Assembly (NCBI GenBank): GCA_963712655.1
Contig: CAVQIT010000008.1
Span: 1,364,001 to 1,428,000 of the forward strand
Length of the DNA: 64,000 bases
Source of the DNA: Pollutimonas sp963712655
GTDB lineage: Bacteria; Pseudomonadota; Gammaproteobacteria; Burkholderiales; Burkholderiaceae_B
Reading direction: 5' to 3'
Shown: piece after piece, positions 25,380 to 34,732 of the stretch
Numbering within the stretch: the stretch's first letter is position 1
Layout of the letters: every line of letters begins with the position of its first letter
Notes under the pieces: generated by a model
Database searches by the model: none
What the model was told of the DNA's origin: nothing
The model's input: only the letters and a program-made list of their open reading frames with translations
Position numbers and translations under genes: made by a program

Positions 25380-26593
25380 TTTTTCACCAGCGGGCAGGCG
25401 CTTTCAGACAGCGGGCGGTAGGCGTCGGCGGCGGGAATGGTCGCCTTGATCTTCAGCAGATCCCAGTCTCCCTTGGATTCCGACGGCTTTTTGGCTTCGG
25501 CCAGGAGCATGTCGTAGACCATGCGGCCATCGGCGCGGATACGGCCATTGGAGGTATAAAAATCATGTATCGGCGTTTCTTTCATTTTGGCGGCGACGGC
25601 ATCGGCGTCGGCGGTGCCGGCGGCCTTGACGGCATTCAAGTAATGCAGCGTGGCGGAATACGCGCCGGCCTGCACCATCGAAGGCATGCCTTTGTGCCGC
25701 TCGTAGAAGCGCTTGGACCAGGCCCGGGTCTGATCGTCCTTGTCCCAATAGAAGCCGGTGGTGAACTGCAGCCCTTGCGCCGCTTTCAAGCCCATGCCCT
25801 TGATGTCGTGCAGGAATACCAGCAGGGTGGCCAACTGCTGGCCGCCCTGGGTGATGCCGAATTCGGACGCTTGCCTTACCGAAGTCTGGGTATCGGTGCC
25901 TGCGTTGGCCAAGCCTATCACCTTTGCCCCGGAAGCCTGCGCTTGCAGCAGATATGACGAAAAATCGGCGCTTGCCAAGGGTGCGCGCACCGAGCCCAGG
26001 ATTTTCCCGCCATTTGCCTGGATGACCGCCGTGGTGTCCTTTTCCAGGGCGTGGCCGAAAGCATAGTCGGCGGTAATGAAGAACCACTTATCGCCGCCTT
26101 GCCGCGTGATGGCGGCTCCCGTGCCATGAGCCAGCGCATAGGTGTCATAGACATAATGGACGCCGTAGGGCGAGCACTCGGCGTTGGTCAGGCTCGACGA
26201 TGCCGATCCGGCGAAGATGGTGATTTTCTTCTTTTCGCGGCCCAGTTTTTGCAGTGCAAGCGCCGACGCCGAGTCGGTGGACTCGATGATCATGTTGACC
26301 TGGTCGCGGTCATACCACTCGCGCGCGCGGGCCGCCGTGATGTCCAGCTTGTTTTGGTAATTCGCCGACAGAACCTCGATGGGGCGGCCCAGGACCTTGC
26401 CGCCGAAGTCCTCGACGGCCATCTTGACGGCGGTCACCACGCCCGGACCGCCATGGGCCGAATAGACGCCAGTCATATCGACGATGGCGCCGATATTGAA
26501 CGGCGCCGCTTTCTGGGCATGTGCGCCGGGCGCCAGCAGGCATGTACCGGCAAGTACAGCCAAACATGTTTTGCCTAATTTATTCTTTTTCAT
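25376..26593 (-). CDS. ABC-type branched-chain amino acid/amide binding protein
   Basis: A 405-residue LivK-type periplasmic protein. The signal peptide is MKKNKLGKTCLAVLAGTCLL to about residue 26 (GAHA-QKAAP), and the mature protein opens FNIGAIVDMTGVYSAHGGPG. It has the two-lobe type I fold. No LivF/G/H/M permease genes are in the window, so it either joins a remote transporter or senses ligand. In aromatic and alicyclic degradation clusters such proteins commonly bind the acid substrate. It is separated from the upstream quinone oxidoreductase gene by 75 bp with a hairpin and overlaps fadD by four bases. Confidence 0.92.
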   Translation of the reverse strand: MKKNKLGKTCLAVLAGTCLLAPGAHAQKAAPFNIGAIVDMTGVYSAHGGPGVVTAVKMAVEDFGGKVLGRPIEVLSANYQNKLDITAARAREWYDRDQVNMIIESTDSASALALQKLGREKKKITIFAGSASSSLTNAECSPYGVHYVYDTYALAHGTGAAITRQGGDKWFFITADYAFGHALEKDTTAVIQANGGKILGSVRAPLASADFSSYLLQAQASGAKVIGLANAGTDTQTSVRQASEFGITQGGQQLATLLVFLHDIKGMGLKAAQGLQFTTGFYWDKDDQTRAWSKRFYERHKGMPSMVQAGAYSATLHYLNAVKAAGTADADAVAAKMKETPIHDFYTSNGRIRADGRMVYDMLLAEAKKPSESKGDWDLLKIKATIPAADAYRPLSESACPLVKK

Positions 26594-26627
26594 TGTCCAC
26601 TCCTCCGTTTCTGAAAATATCGTTCCT

Positions 26628-26655
26628 GTGCCGGGTCCAGGCTGGAGCCCGGCAC
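26628..26655 (-). other. Intercistronic hairpin ahead of binding-protein gene
   Basis: GTGCCGGG (26628-26635) pairs with CCCGGCAC (26648-26655), with inner TCCAG/CTGGA pairing. No U-tract. It lies just 5' of the binding-protein gene in the mRNA and may protect that segment, a common way to raise binding-protein levels within an operon. Confidence 0.55.
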
Positions 26656-26668
26656 GGGGCGCTGGATG

Positions 26669-27661
26669 TCATGCAGTAATGCCGAGTACGTACTTTCCTG
26701 TTGCTTTCCCGGCTGCCAGGACCGACAGCGCTTCGGCGAACCGCTCCAGGGGAAGCGTTTGCGCAATGTCGGGCTTGAGCGCGCCGCTGGCATGCAGGGC
26801 AAAAAGACGCTGCTGCACGTCGCGCACAAGTTCGGGCTGGCGTTCGCGATAGTCGCTCCATTGCAGGCCGCTGACGGCTATGTTCTTGACCAGCAGATAG
26901 TTGGCCTTGATGGTGGGAATGCGTCCGGCCGCGAAGCCTATGACCACTACGCGCCCGCTCCAGGCGACCGCGCGCAGCGAGGCGTCGAATATGTCGTCTC
27001 CCAGCAGGTCCAGGACGACATCGGCGCCGTGGCCATCGGTGCAGGCATAGACTTGATCGCGCAGGCTGTCGCGCAGGTTTTCCGCAGCCAGGTCGATGAC
27101 GTGGTCGGCGCCGTGGCGGCGCACCGCGTCGGCTTGTTCTTTTGTGCTGACGCCTGCCAGGGCAATGCCTCCCAGGCCCTTGACCAATTGAATGGCTGCG
27201 CTGCCCACGCCGCCGGCCGCGCCATTGATCAATACCCGATCGCCGGCGCGGAACTGGCCGCGCTCGACAAGTGCGAAATAAGCGGTCTGGTATACGAGGC
27301 CCATGGCGGCCGCGTCAATGTCGCTGATGGAGTCGGGCAGCAAATGGCAGTTTTCGTAGTGGGTGGCGGCGCAACTGGCATAGCCGCCATACTCCATCTG
27401 GGCCACCACGCGGTCTCCCGGCTTGAATCCATGGACCGAACTGCCTGCTTCGCGCACGACCCCGGCCACGTCTTTGCCTGGAGTAAACGGCAGCGGGGGC
27501 AGGATCTGGTATTTGCCGCTGATCACCAGCAGGTCGGGGAAGTTCACGCCCGCGGCAGTGACGTCGATAAGGACTTGATCTTTGCCGCAGACGGGATCGG
27601 CCAGTGTTTCCACATGCAGGGTTTCGGGCGCGCCGAAATGACGGATAAGCACTGCTTTCAT
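26669..27661 (-). CDS. NADPH:quinone oxidoreductase family (MDR) protein
   Basis: A 330-residue zinc-free medium-chain dehydrogenase/reductase. It carries TPGKDVAGVVREAGSSVHGF near residue 59, the quinone-reductase-type cofactor loop GAAGGVGSAAIQLVKGLGG near 145, and lacks the GHE zinc motif. Such enzymes reduce quinones or enoyl thioesters with NADPH. It follows the CoA-transferase gene with an ATGA overlap. An enoyl-CoA reductase role in the pathway is possible, for instance saturating a ring or side-chain double bond; unproven. Confidence 0.88.
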   Translation of the reverse strand: MKAVLIRHFGAPETLHVETLADPVCGKDQVLIDVTAAGVNFPDLLVISGKYQILPPLPFTPGKDVAGVVREAGSSVHGFKPGDRVVAQMEYGGYASCAATHYENCHLLPDSISDIDAAAMGLVYQTAYFALVERGQFRAGDRVLINGAAGGVGSAAIQLVKGLGGIALAGVSTKEQADAVRRHGADHVIDLAAENLRDSLRDQVYACTDGHGADVVLDLLGDDIFDASLRAVAWSGRVVVIGFAAGRIPTIKANYLLVKNIAVSGLQWSDYRERQPELVRDVQQRLFALHASGALKPDIAQTLPLERFAEALSVLAAGKATGKYVLGITA

Positions 27662-28782
27662 TGGGGTTTTCCTTTAAAGCCAAGGACGCTCGCATTGTCT
27701 TGCCCCAGTTCGGGCGCGGAGAGCGATTTGTTTGAGTGACGGAAGTCCGGGCAGATCGGCACAGGCAGGGCAGGCATGCTTCGTCCGCCCTGGCCGACTA
27801 TCGAATGGTCAAACAGCCCGCGCGAGATGAAGTGCGGATCCTGCACGGCCTCTTCAAGGCCCACCACCTGCACCGCGCAAATGTCCTGGCCGGCAAAACG
27901 CTCTGTCCAGTAGGCCGCGGGACGCGCGGCGATGGCCTGGGCCACGCCGGCCCCTACCGCTACGCTATCTTGTTGCGCGAGCAGTTCCGGCGCATCGATC
28001 AGTTCCAGAAACTTGCGCCAGAATTTCTCTTCCAGCGGCGCCGCGGCGATATAGCGGTCATCCTGGGTACGGTAGATGCGGTAGCGCGGGGTGCCGCCGG
28101 TCACCAGTTCCGCGCCCGGACGGGGCCATTGGCCTTCGCTCCAGCCATTGCCCAGTGCCCAGTACATAAGCGGGAACAGATTGTCGGCCATGGCAATATC
28201 CAGATGGCGGCCCTGGCCATCGTGGTCGCGCTGGCGCAGCGCAAGCAGAATATTCATGACCGCCGGATAGGTGCCGGCGGCCAGGTCGGCGGTCAGCACG
28301 GGAGGGATGCCCGGGGCGCCGTCGCTATCGCGGCTCAGGGCCAGCATGCCGGTTTCGGCCTGATAGTTCAGGTCATGAGCGGCGACATGCGCCTTTGGCC
28401 CCGTTTGCCCATAGCCGGTGATGGAACAATAGATCAGCCTGGGGTTCAGGCGCGCCACGGTCTGGTAGTCGAGCCCCAGTCTTTGCATCACGCCGGGACG
28501 GAACTGTTCCACCAGCACGTCTGTGTCGGCGATCAACTGTTCTATCCGGGCGCGCTGTTCCGCCGACTTCAAGTCCACGCAGATGGATTTCTTGCCCCGA
28601 TTCAACAGGGCGAAATTGACGCTGCTGTTTTCGAACTTGGGAACGTACGAGCGCATTTCGTCGCCCTCGAGCCGCTCCACCTTGGTGACATCGGCGCCGG
28701 CCTCGGCCAGCAGCAGCGTGCACATAGGTCCGGGAAGCAGGGTGCTGAAATCGAGCACCTTGACCCCTTCAAGCGGCTGCAT
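27658..28782 (-). CDS. CaiB/BaiF family protein, alpha-methylacyl-CoA racemase-like
   Basis: A 374-residue family III CoA-transferase fold. MQPLEGVKVLDFSTLLPGPMCTLLL is the family start. The segment ITGYGQTGPKAHVAAHDLNYQAETG (near residue 120) matches the HDINY motif of alpha-methylacyl-CoA racemase, whose Asp and a preceding His do the proton transfers, more than the formyl-CoA transferase pattern. So it may invert a 2-methyl centre in a branched acyl-CoA. It overlaps both neighbours by 4-14 bases. A racemase would fit a methyl-branched or isopropyl-bearing chain. Confidence 0.85.
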   Translation of the reverse strand: MQPLEGVKVLDFSTLLPGPMCTLLLAEAGADVTKVERLEGDEMRSYVPKFENSSVNFALLNRGKKSICVDLKSAEQRARIEQLIADTDVLVEQFRPGVMQRLGLDYQTVARLNPRLIYCSITGYGQTGPKAHVAAHDLNYQAETGMLALSRDSDGAPGIPPVLTADLAAGTYPAVMNILLALRQRDHDGQGRHLDIAMADNLFPLMYWALGNGWSEGQWPRPGAELVTGGTPRYRIYRTQDDRYIAAAPLEEKFWRKFLELIDAPELLAQQDSVAVGAGVAQAIAARPAAYWTERFAGQDICAVQVVGLEEAVQDPHFISRGLFDHSIVGQGGRSMPALPVPICPDFRHSNKSLSAPELGQDNASVLGFKGKPQ

Positions 28783-29446
28783 CGTCGCCTCCGCCGGTAT
28801 GCCGCTGCCAGGCGACCTGGGCGCGCCGCGCCGCGGCGTAGGGCTCTTGGCCCAGCGCCTGGTAAAGCTCCTGGGTTACACGGTAATGATGATGCAGGCC
28901 GCTGCGCTCGAGCAGCGCTATCGGGCCTTCCGGGTAGCCCAGGCCCAGGCGCAGGGTTTTATCCATATCGGCCGCGCTGGCCAGGCCTTCGTCCAGCCTG
29001 CGCAGCGCGGCGTTGTAGTAGGGGCGCACCAGCCGGTTGACAATGCGTCCGGGGAAATCATTGCAAACGGCGACCACCAGGCCGGCTTGCTCGAATGCCG
29101 ATTTGGCGGCGGCCACGGCAGCCGGGTCGGTAAAAGATTTTTTCACCAGCTCGATCAGCTTGCCGGGCTCCGAATCGCCCAGCCTGAATCGGGCGAATCC
29201 GACGACATTGGCGGGCCCATCGTCTGCTTCGCCGATATGCACGCCCAGGCATTCGTTGTCCAGTTCGATGGCGGCAAAGGGGGCTTGCGCATGCCGCCTG
29301 GCTTCCCGCGCATACGCTTTTGCGGCATCGGCGCCGATGAAAACGCAGGACGGGCCTTCGGCGACCGCCGCGGTCGTGAATGGGTGAGATTCTGGGAAAG
29401 AAGGGCTGGCGCCTGCGTCGATGATCCGGTAGGTCATGGTGCTCAT
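28769..29446 (-). CDS. 3-hydroxyacyl-CoA dehydrogenase C-terminal domain protein (no Rossmann domain)
   Basis: A 225-residue protein. Residues about 105-225 match the helical C-terminal domain of 3-hydroxyacyl-CoA dehydrogenases (CNDFPGRIVNRLVRPYYNAALRRLDEGLASAADMDKTLRLGLGYPEGPIALLE). The first 100 residues lack the GxGxxG NAD loop and look like a decayed or repurposed N-terminal domain. It starts within the stop of a full-length dehydrogenase (29443-30318), GGAG just upstream. It could act as an extra dimerisation/substrate domain for that enzyme. Not likely to be active alone. Confidence 0.8.
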   Translation of the reverse strand: MSTMTYRIIDAGASPSFPESHPFTTAAVAEGPSCVFIGADAAKAYAREARRHAQAPFAAIELDNECLGVHIGEADDGPANVVGFARFRLGDSEPGKLIELVKKSFTDPAAVAAAKSAFEQAGLVVAVCNDFPGRIVNRLVRPYYNAALRRLDEGLASAADMDKTLRLGLGYPEGPIALLERSGLHHHYRVTQELYQALGQEPYAAARRAQVAWQRHTGGGDDAAA

Positions 29447-30318
29447 GCTCCGTAAATTTTATTGTCCGAGTACGAATGGAACCCTTGGCCGGTTTTTCGG
29501 CCCAGGCGTTTGGCGCCTATCATGCGCTTGACCAGCGCCGGGCAGGCCGCGCGCGGTTCATGGGTCAGGCCATGCAGCGCCTCGCATAGCAATTTCTGGG
29601 TGTCCATTCCGACCATATCCAGCAGTTCCAGAGGGCCCAGCGGGTAGCCCAGGGCGGTTTTGATCGCCTTGTCGATTTCGGCTGCTTCGGCTACCCCTTG
29701 ATCCACCATGTTGATGGCGTCGTTGTGCCACGGGATCAAGAAGTAGTTCAAGATGAATCCCGGCGTGTCGCGGGTGCGCACAGGCTGTTGCCTCAGCTCC
29801 AGGCAGAAGGACCAAGCCGCATCGAAGGTTTCCTGGGTAGTGTTCATGCCGGGCGACATTTCGACCAGCTTCATTAATTGAGCCGGCAGGCAGAAGTGCA
29901 TTCCCACCACCCGGTCGTCGCGCCCGCTTCCGCCGGCGATCTCGGTAATGGAAATCGTCGAGGTATTCGAGGCGAAAATCGTGTGCGGTGCGCAAATGCT
30001 GTCGAGCTTGCTGAAAAGATCGTGCTTGACCTGCAAATCCTCGTAGACCGCTTCGATCACCAGATCGCAATCGGCAAGCTCGTTGATGTCGGTAGTGGCA
30101 TGCCAACTGCTCATGATTTGTTCATCCTGGCCGGCGGCCAGTTTGCCGCGCTCAACCGATTTGCGCAGGAATGCGCTGGTCTGGGTGCGCGCCTGCTCGA
30201 GCATTTCCGCCCGAGTGTCGTAAATGCGGGTTTTGAAGCCGGCCCGCGCGACGACGATGGCGATGCCTGTGCCCATGGTGCCGCATCCCACCACGCCTAC
30301 TGTTTTTATGGAGTTCAT
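29443..30318 (-). CDS. 3-hydroxyacyl-CoA dehydrogenase (HBD type)
   Basis: A 291-residue NAD-dependent dehydrogenase. It opens with the Rossmann loop VGVVGCGTMGTGIAIVVARAG, followed by NTSTISITEIAG near residue 118, GMHFCLPAQLMKLVEMSPG with the catalytic His near 140, and TPGFILNYFLIPWHNDAINMV near 185. The region MHF usually continues FNP; here it is CLPAQ. ATG 30318 overlaps the upstream acyl-CoA dehydrogenase stop by ATGA. It would oxidise a 3-hydroxyacyl-CoA to 3-oxoacyl-CoA in the operon's beta-oxidation. Confidence 0.91.
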   Translation of the reverse strand: MNSIKTVGVVGCGTMGTGIAIVVARAGFKTRIYDTRAEMLEQARTQTSAFLRKSVERGKLAAGQDEQIMSSWHATTDINELADCDLVIEAVYEDLQVKHDLFSKLDSICAPHTIFASNTSTISITEIAGGSGRDDRVVGMHFCLPAQLMKLVEMSPGMNTTQETFDAAWSFCLELRQQPVRTRDTPGFILNYFLIPWHNDAINMVDQGVAEAAEIDKAIKTALGYPLGPLELLDMVGMDTQKLLCEALHGLTHEPRAACPALVKRMIGAKRLGRKTGQGFHSYSDNKIYGA

Positions 30319-31490
30319 CGTTTTTCCTTGGACAGAAAACTGCGTCCGATAAGTTGTCTGTGGATCTGGTTCGTTCCTTCCCATATCTGGGTGATTTTGG
30401 CGTCGCGCATAAGCCGTTCCACGCGGAAGTCCTTGCAATAGCCGTATCCGCCCAGCAACTGGACCGCATCGGTCGCCATGCGCATGGCAAGGTCGGTGGC
30501 TTTCAGCTTCAGAATCGAAGCTTCTATGCCGAAGTCGGTTTCGCCGATGTCTATTCTTTGTCCAACCCGCCATAGCCACGATTCGCACATGACAAGTTCG
30601 GCGGCAAGATCGGCTACAGAAAACTGCACGCCCTGGAATTCCAGCAGGCGCTTGCGGAACTGGCGGCGCTCATTGATGTATTCGACCGCGTCTTCGAAGG
30701 CGGCGCGCGCAATGCCCAGGGCATGGGCGGCCACGCTGGGCCTGGATTTATTCAGCGAAGCCAGAAGAATCCGCAAGCCTTCGCCGGGTTCGCCCAGGAC
30801 ATTGGCGCGCGGGATCCGGCAATGATCGAAAGCCAGCGATGCGGTGCTGGAGGCCCGGGTGCCCATCTTGTCTTCTGTGCCGGTAACGGTCAGCCCGGGC
30901 GCGCCTTTCTCGATAATGACCGCCGTAATGGCGGCCTTCGGGTCATCGATGCCCGCCCATTTCCCAAAGACGACATAGATGTCGGCGACATCGCCGTTAG
31001 TGATGAATATTTTCTCGCCGGTGATCTCTACGTCGCCGTCTTTCTCGGTGAACAGGGTTTTCATGCCGGTGGCATCCGACCCGGCGGACGGCTCGGTAAT
31101 CACCAGCGAAGCCAGGCCGCCTTCGGCGATGCGCGGCAGCAAGCGCTGTTTCTGTTCTTCGTTGCCGAAATCGATCAGCGGCTTGATGGCATGGAAATTG
31201 GTTGCCCAGACGATGCCGGTCGAGGCGCAGGCTTTGGAGATTTCGCGCACGCAAGCCAGATAGCAGGAATACGAAAGGGGCGCCCCGCCGTATTCTTCAG
31301 GAATGAACATGGCGTTCAAGCCCAGCTGATTGATATCGGCGACATTGGCCCAGGGAAATGCGCCGGTCTGGTCCAGTTCCGCGGCGCGCGGCTTTATTTT
31401 GTCGCGCGCCAGGATATGCACGGAATCCAGCAGCAGGGTTTCTTCTTCAGACCACTGCAGCGAGGCGTCCAGTCGTTCAAGTACATTCAT
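30315..31490 (-). CDS. Acyl-CoA dehydrogenase, AliB/BCAD-like
   Basis: A 391-residue acyl-CoA dehydrogenase with full active-site features: VITEPSAGSDATGMKTLF near residue 131, the FAD segment KIFITNGDVADIYVVFGKW near 160, and KITQIWEGTNQIHRQLIGR near 367 with the Glu base position kept. ATG 31490 follows GGGAAATTGAAA; a TTG two codons upstream is unlikely. In the Ali/Bad pathway an enzyme of this kind introduces the first ring double bond into cyclohexanecarboxyl-CoA. Between SDR (14 bp) and hydroxyacyl dehydrogenase (overlap). Confidence 0.91.
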   Translation of the reverse strand: MNVLERLDASLQWSEEETLLLDSVHILARDKIKPRAAELDQTGAFPWANVADINQLGLNAMFIPEEYGGAPLSYSCYLACVREISKACASTGIVWATNFHAIKPLIDFGNEEQKQRLLPRIAEGGLASLVITEPSAGSDATGMKTLFTEKDGDVEITGEKIFITNGDVADIYVVFGKWAGIDDPKAAITAVIIEKGAPGLTVTGTEDKMGTRASSTASLAFDHCRIPRANVLGEPGEGLRILLASLNKSRPSVAAHALGIARAAFEDAVEYINERRQFRKRLLEFQGVQFSVADLAAELVMCESWLWRVGQRIDIGETDFGIEASILKLKATDLAMRMATDAVQLLGGYGYCKDFRVERLMRDAKITQIWEGTNQIHRQLIGRSFLSKEKR

Positions 31491-31504
31491 TTTCAATTTC
31501 CCGT

Positions 31505-32251
31505 TCAGGCTTGAACGGCTTGCGCGCCGTCGATATAAAGGGTTTCGCCGCTCAGGAAGCCGGACTTCAGGACGAACAGCGAGGTCACCAGGCGGCCGAC
31601 ATCGCGGGCTTCGCCCGGCTTGCCGCGCGGGATGCGTTTGGCCAGGTAGGCGCTAAGCGGGCCCGATGCCATGGCTTCGCGGTTCAGGTCTGTGACGATA
31701 TAGCCGGGCGCTACATTCAGGACACTTATGCCGGCGGATGCCCACTCCACGGCCAGGCAGCGGGTGATGGCGCCGACGGCGGCCTTCGAAGCGCAATACC
31801 CGACGTTTCTCTTGACCCCCAGCTTATCGAAAAAAGAGCCGATATTGACAATGATGCCGCCGCCGTTTTCTTTCAGCAGCGGGTAAACGGCCTGGCTTCC
31901 GCGCAGGACCGACAGGGCGTTGACTTCCATGAGTTGCGAGAAATCGGCGGCGGTAAGGGTGGCCGAAGGGCTCTCGGTATGCAGGCCCGCGTTATTGACC
32001 AGGCCGCTGACAGGCTGGCCCACCCGCTTGGCCAGGCCTTGGATGGCCAGGGTCAATTGCTGCGCGTCGGTGACATCGCAGGTCGCGGCGTGCCAGCGTT
32101 TCGTGACGTCAGGGTCTATGCCGGCATGGGCGGGCAGATCGCCCGAGCGCGACAGGCAGCCGACTTCAAAGCCGTGTTGCGCCAGCTCCAGCGCTATCGC
32201 CGCGCCTATGCCGCGGCTGGCGCCCGTTACGATTACAAATCCTTGGCTCAT
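31505..32251 (-). CDS. SDR, BadH-like 2-hydroxycycloalkane-carboxyl-CoA dehydrogenase candidate
   Basis: A 248-residue SDR with intact catalytic set: TGASRGIGA near residue 8, NNAGL near 90, Ser in NIGSFFDKLG near 139, and YCASK near 155. ATG 32251 (AGGA upstream) gives the family length; the open frame upstream overlaps the hydratase and is not used. Its place after an enoyl-CoA hydratase and CoA ligase, and next to a ring-hydrolase gene, matches BadH, which oxidises the ring hydroxyl before hydrolytic opening. This role is inferred from order. Confidence 0.88.
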   Translation of the reverse strand: MSQGFVIVTGASRGIGAAIALELAQHGFEVGCLSRSGDLPAHAGIDPDVTKRWHAATCDVTDAQQLTLAIQGLAKRVGQPVSGLVNNAGLHTESPSATLTAADFSQLMEVNALSVLRGSQAVYPLLKENGGGIIVNIGSFFDKLGVKRNVGYCASKAAVGAITRCLAVEWASAGISVLNVAPGYIVTDLNREAMASGPLSAYLAKRIPRGKPGEARDVGRLVTSLFVLKSGFLSGETLYIDGAQAVQA

Positions 32252-32252
32252 A

Positions 32253-33023
32253 TCATTGATCCTTGAAAATTGCGGGTCTTTTTTCGATGAAGGCTTGCAG
32301 GCCTTCGGCGGCGTCTTGCGTGCGGTATGCAAGCGTGGAGAGATCCCGTTCTATTTGCAGGCCTTCATGCAAGGAGGTTTGCATGCCGCGCTGAACCGCC
32401 TGGCGGGCGAAGTCCAGCGCCAGCAAGCCTTGCTGTAAAAACGGCGCCAGAAAACGGCTGCCGATTTCCGCCGGCTCGCCTTCGTCGTCCAGGCGATTGA
32501 CCAGCCCGATGCGTTCGGCCTCTTCGGCCTCGACAGTGCGTCCGGAAAGAATGATGTCCAGCGCGCGCCCTTCGCCTATCAGGCGCGGCAAACGCTGGGT
32601 TCCGCCGTAGCCGGGAATCAAGCCCAGCTTGACTTCGGGCAATCCCATCTTGGCGCGCCGCGTGGCGACGCGGAACGTGCAGGCCAGCGCCAATTCCAGG
32701 CCGCCGCCGAATGCATAGCCGTGTATGACCGCCACCGAAGGAATCCGAAGCTGGGCCAGATGATTGAAAACCGCCTGGCCCAGCGCGGCCCCTTCATGCT
32801 CTTCGCGCAGCGAGCGGCCTGTCAGTTCGGGAATGTCGGCGCCCGCGCAAAAAGCCTTCTGCCCGGCTCCGATCACGATCAGGCCGCGCGCCCCCGAGCG
32901 TTCTACTTGATCGAGCGTATCGTCGAGCTCGCGGAGTATGGCAAAACTCAGCGCATTCAGGGATGCCGGGCGATTCATGGCGATGGTCGCGATACCGTCT
33001 TTCAAGGCAAGTTCGATAGTCAT
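32253..33023 (-). CDS. Enoyl-CoA hydratase, BadK-like candidate
   Basis: A 256-residue crotonase with both catalytic Glu: YAFGGGLELALAC near residue 108 and LPEVKLGLIPGYGGTQRLPR near 130. It hydrates an enoyl-CoA. Start overlaps the ligase stop by four bases and the stop is one base from the SDR start, so translation is coupled. In cyclohexanecarboxylate degradation this would be BadK, hydrating cyclohex-1-ene-carboxyl-CoA. Confidence 0.9.
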   Translation of the reverse strand: MTIELALKDGIATIAMNRPASLNALSFAILRELDDTLDQVERSGARGLIVIGAGQKAFCAGADIPELTGRSLREEHEGAALGQAVFNHLAQLRIPSVAVIHGYAFGGGLELALACTFRVATRRAKMGLPEVKLGLIPGYGGTQRLPRLIGEGRALDIILSGRTVEAEEAERIGLVNRLDDEGEPAEIGSRFLAPFLQQGLLALDFARQAVQRGMQTSLHEGLQIERDLSTLAYRTQDAAEGLQAFIEKRPAIFKDQ

Positions 33024-34717
33024 GCGTTGTTTCCAATAGGTTGTTCAGAGGCCGGCTCTACCCAGCGCACCGCCTGGGGCTGGAGGCGTCCCGATTTGAC
33101 TTGTTCGACCAGTTCGCGCTTTAGCACTTTGCCGCTCGGAGTCAGGGGAAAGCTGTCCGTGCATAAAAAATATTCAGGCATGTCGTACTTCGACAGGCCG
33201 GCCTCGCGCAGATGGCGCAAGACGGCCATGGCGTCCAGCGTTGCGTTCTCGTCGCAAATGATGGCCAGGCACACTTTCTCGCCCAGGCGGGTATCGGCCA
33301 CTGGAAAGGCCGCCGCCTTGACGATGCCCGGGTGCCTGTGCGCCAGGTCTTCAATGCGCGCGGGATAGATGTTGTGGCCCCCGCGTATGATCAAGTCTTT
33401 TTTGCGGCCTACGACGTGCAGGCATCCTTGTTCGTCGATGATGCCCAAGTCGCCGCTCATGAACCAGCCCGACGCGTTGAATGAGGTTTCCGTCGCGTAT
33501 TGGTTGTTGTAGTAGCCCAGCATGAGCACGCCGCCGCGCCCGCCGATTTCACCGACTTCGCCCGGAGCCGCTTCGGTGTCTGGATCGTCCTGTTTCCAGA
33601 TGCGCACGTCATAGCCTGCGCAGGCGCGTCCGCAGGTGGCGACTATCGTCGAGCCGGTGTCGGACGGCAGGGTATATTGATGCGAGCCGTTTTCGGTCAT
33701 GCCGTAAACGTTCTGGGGCGTTACGCCTATGTGCAGGAACTGCTGCGCCACTTCGCGAGGTATGGGCGAACCGGCCATATAGAATGCCTGCACATTGCCC
33801 AGCTGCGATACATTGCGCCGCTTCAATTCGCTGAGTATGTCCATGGCATGGGTAGGAACGCCCATGACGTAAGATGCGCCGGTTTCAATAATCCAGTCCA
33901 GCGCCGATTTGCGCGTGGCCGAGTCGTATATGACCAATTCCAGGCCTGCGACCAGCGCTTGTTCCAGGGCAACGGTGCCGATATGGTGGCTCATGGGGCT
34001 AAGCGTGAGCAACACCGTATTGGAGGTATGGTGCCAGTCGGAAACCAGGGCGCGTCCATTGGCCAGCAAGGTGTTGTCGCTATGCATGACACCCTTGGGC
34101 GTGCCCGTGGTGCCCGATGTGAACGCCAGATAGACAATCTTGTCTGGATTCAGGTTGGGCGCATTCATGACCATGCTTGTGGTCGCCTGATCCGGAAATG
34201 CAAGAGCGCCCGCCGGCACGGCGGCGGCCGCGTTTTCGGGAGCCAGGGCATAAAGACACTTCAGCGTCGGTATGTCGCCGGCTCGTTCGAAAATCGACTG
34301 GCGGTCGGCATCGGCACCATAGCCGGGCATGGCAAACAGGGCCTTGCAACGGATGCGCTCGAGCAGGCCGACGATTTCGTCGACCGTGTAGTTCTGATGC
34401 AGCGAGGGGCAGCATACATAGCCATTCCTGGAGCATGCCAGGAACACCAGCACGTTTTCTATTCTGTTGGGAAGCCAAACGGCTACACGATCTCCCGCCA
34501 GCAAGCCTGAGCGATGCATATCCTCGGCGACCAGGTCGACTTTATCCAGCACTTCGCGCCAGCTCAGCCGGCGATACGGGTCGCGCAATGCGCAGGCAGT
34601 GGGCCTGTTGGTGGCATGCTGGCGCACTAGCGAGTAGAGCGTATCCTGTTGCCAGACGCCGGCCAGATAATGCTCGCGGGCAGCCTGCGGATCGTGGAGG
34701 GTAAGCATCTTGTTCAT
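33020..34717 (-). CDS. AMP-dependent CoA ligase, AliA-like candidate
   Basis: A 565-residue ANL ligase. P-loop LAFTSGTTGTPKGVMHSDNT is near residue 200, SGWFMSGDLGIIDEQGCLHV near 421, GRKKDLIIRGGHNIYPARIED near 440 and TPSGKVLKRELVE near 535. It would start the pathway by making the CoA ester of the acid. It follows the BadI-like frameshifted gene by 15 bp. Similarity to cyclohexanecarboxylate-CoA ligases is by overall layout and context and not by a decisive residue. Confidence 0.9.
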   Translation of the reverse strand: MNKMLTLHDPQAAREHYLAGVWQQDTLYSLVRQHATNRPTACALRDPYRRLSWREVLDKVDLVAEDMHRSGLLAGDRVAVWLPNRIENVLVFLACSRNGYVCCPSLHQNYTVDEIVGLLERIRCKALFAMPGYGADADRQSIFERAGDIPTLKCLYALAPENAAAAVPAGALAFPDQATTSMVMNAPNLNPDKIVYLAFTSGTTGTPKGVMHSDNTLLANGRALVSDWHHTSNTVLLTLSPMSHHIGTVALEQALVAGLELVIYDSATRKSALDWIIETGASYVMGVPTHAMDILSELKRRNVSQLGNVQAFYMAGSPIPREVAQQFLHIGVTPQNVYGMTENGSHQYTLPSDTGSTIVATCGRACAGYDVRIWKQDDPDTEAAPGEVGEIGGRGGVLMLGYYNNQYATETSFNASGWFMSGDLGIIDEQGCLHVVGRKKDLIIRGGHNIYPARIEDLAHRHPGIVKAAAFPVADTRLGEKVCLAIICDENATLDAMAVLRHLREAGLSKYDMPEYFLCTDSFPLTPSGKVLKRELVEQVKSGRLQPQAVRWVEPASEQPIGNNA

Positions 34718-34732
34718 GGGGATGCGGCCTGC

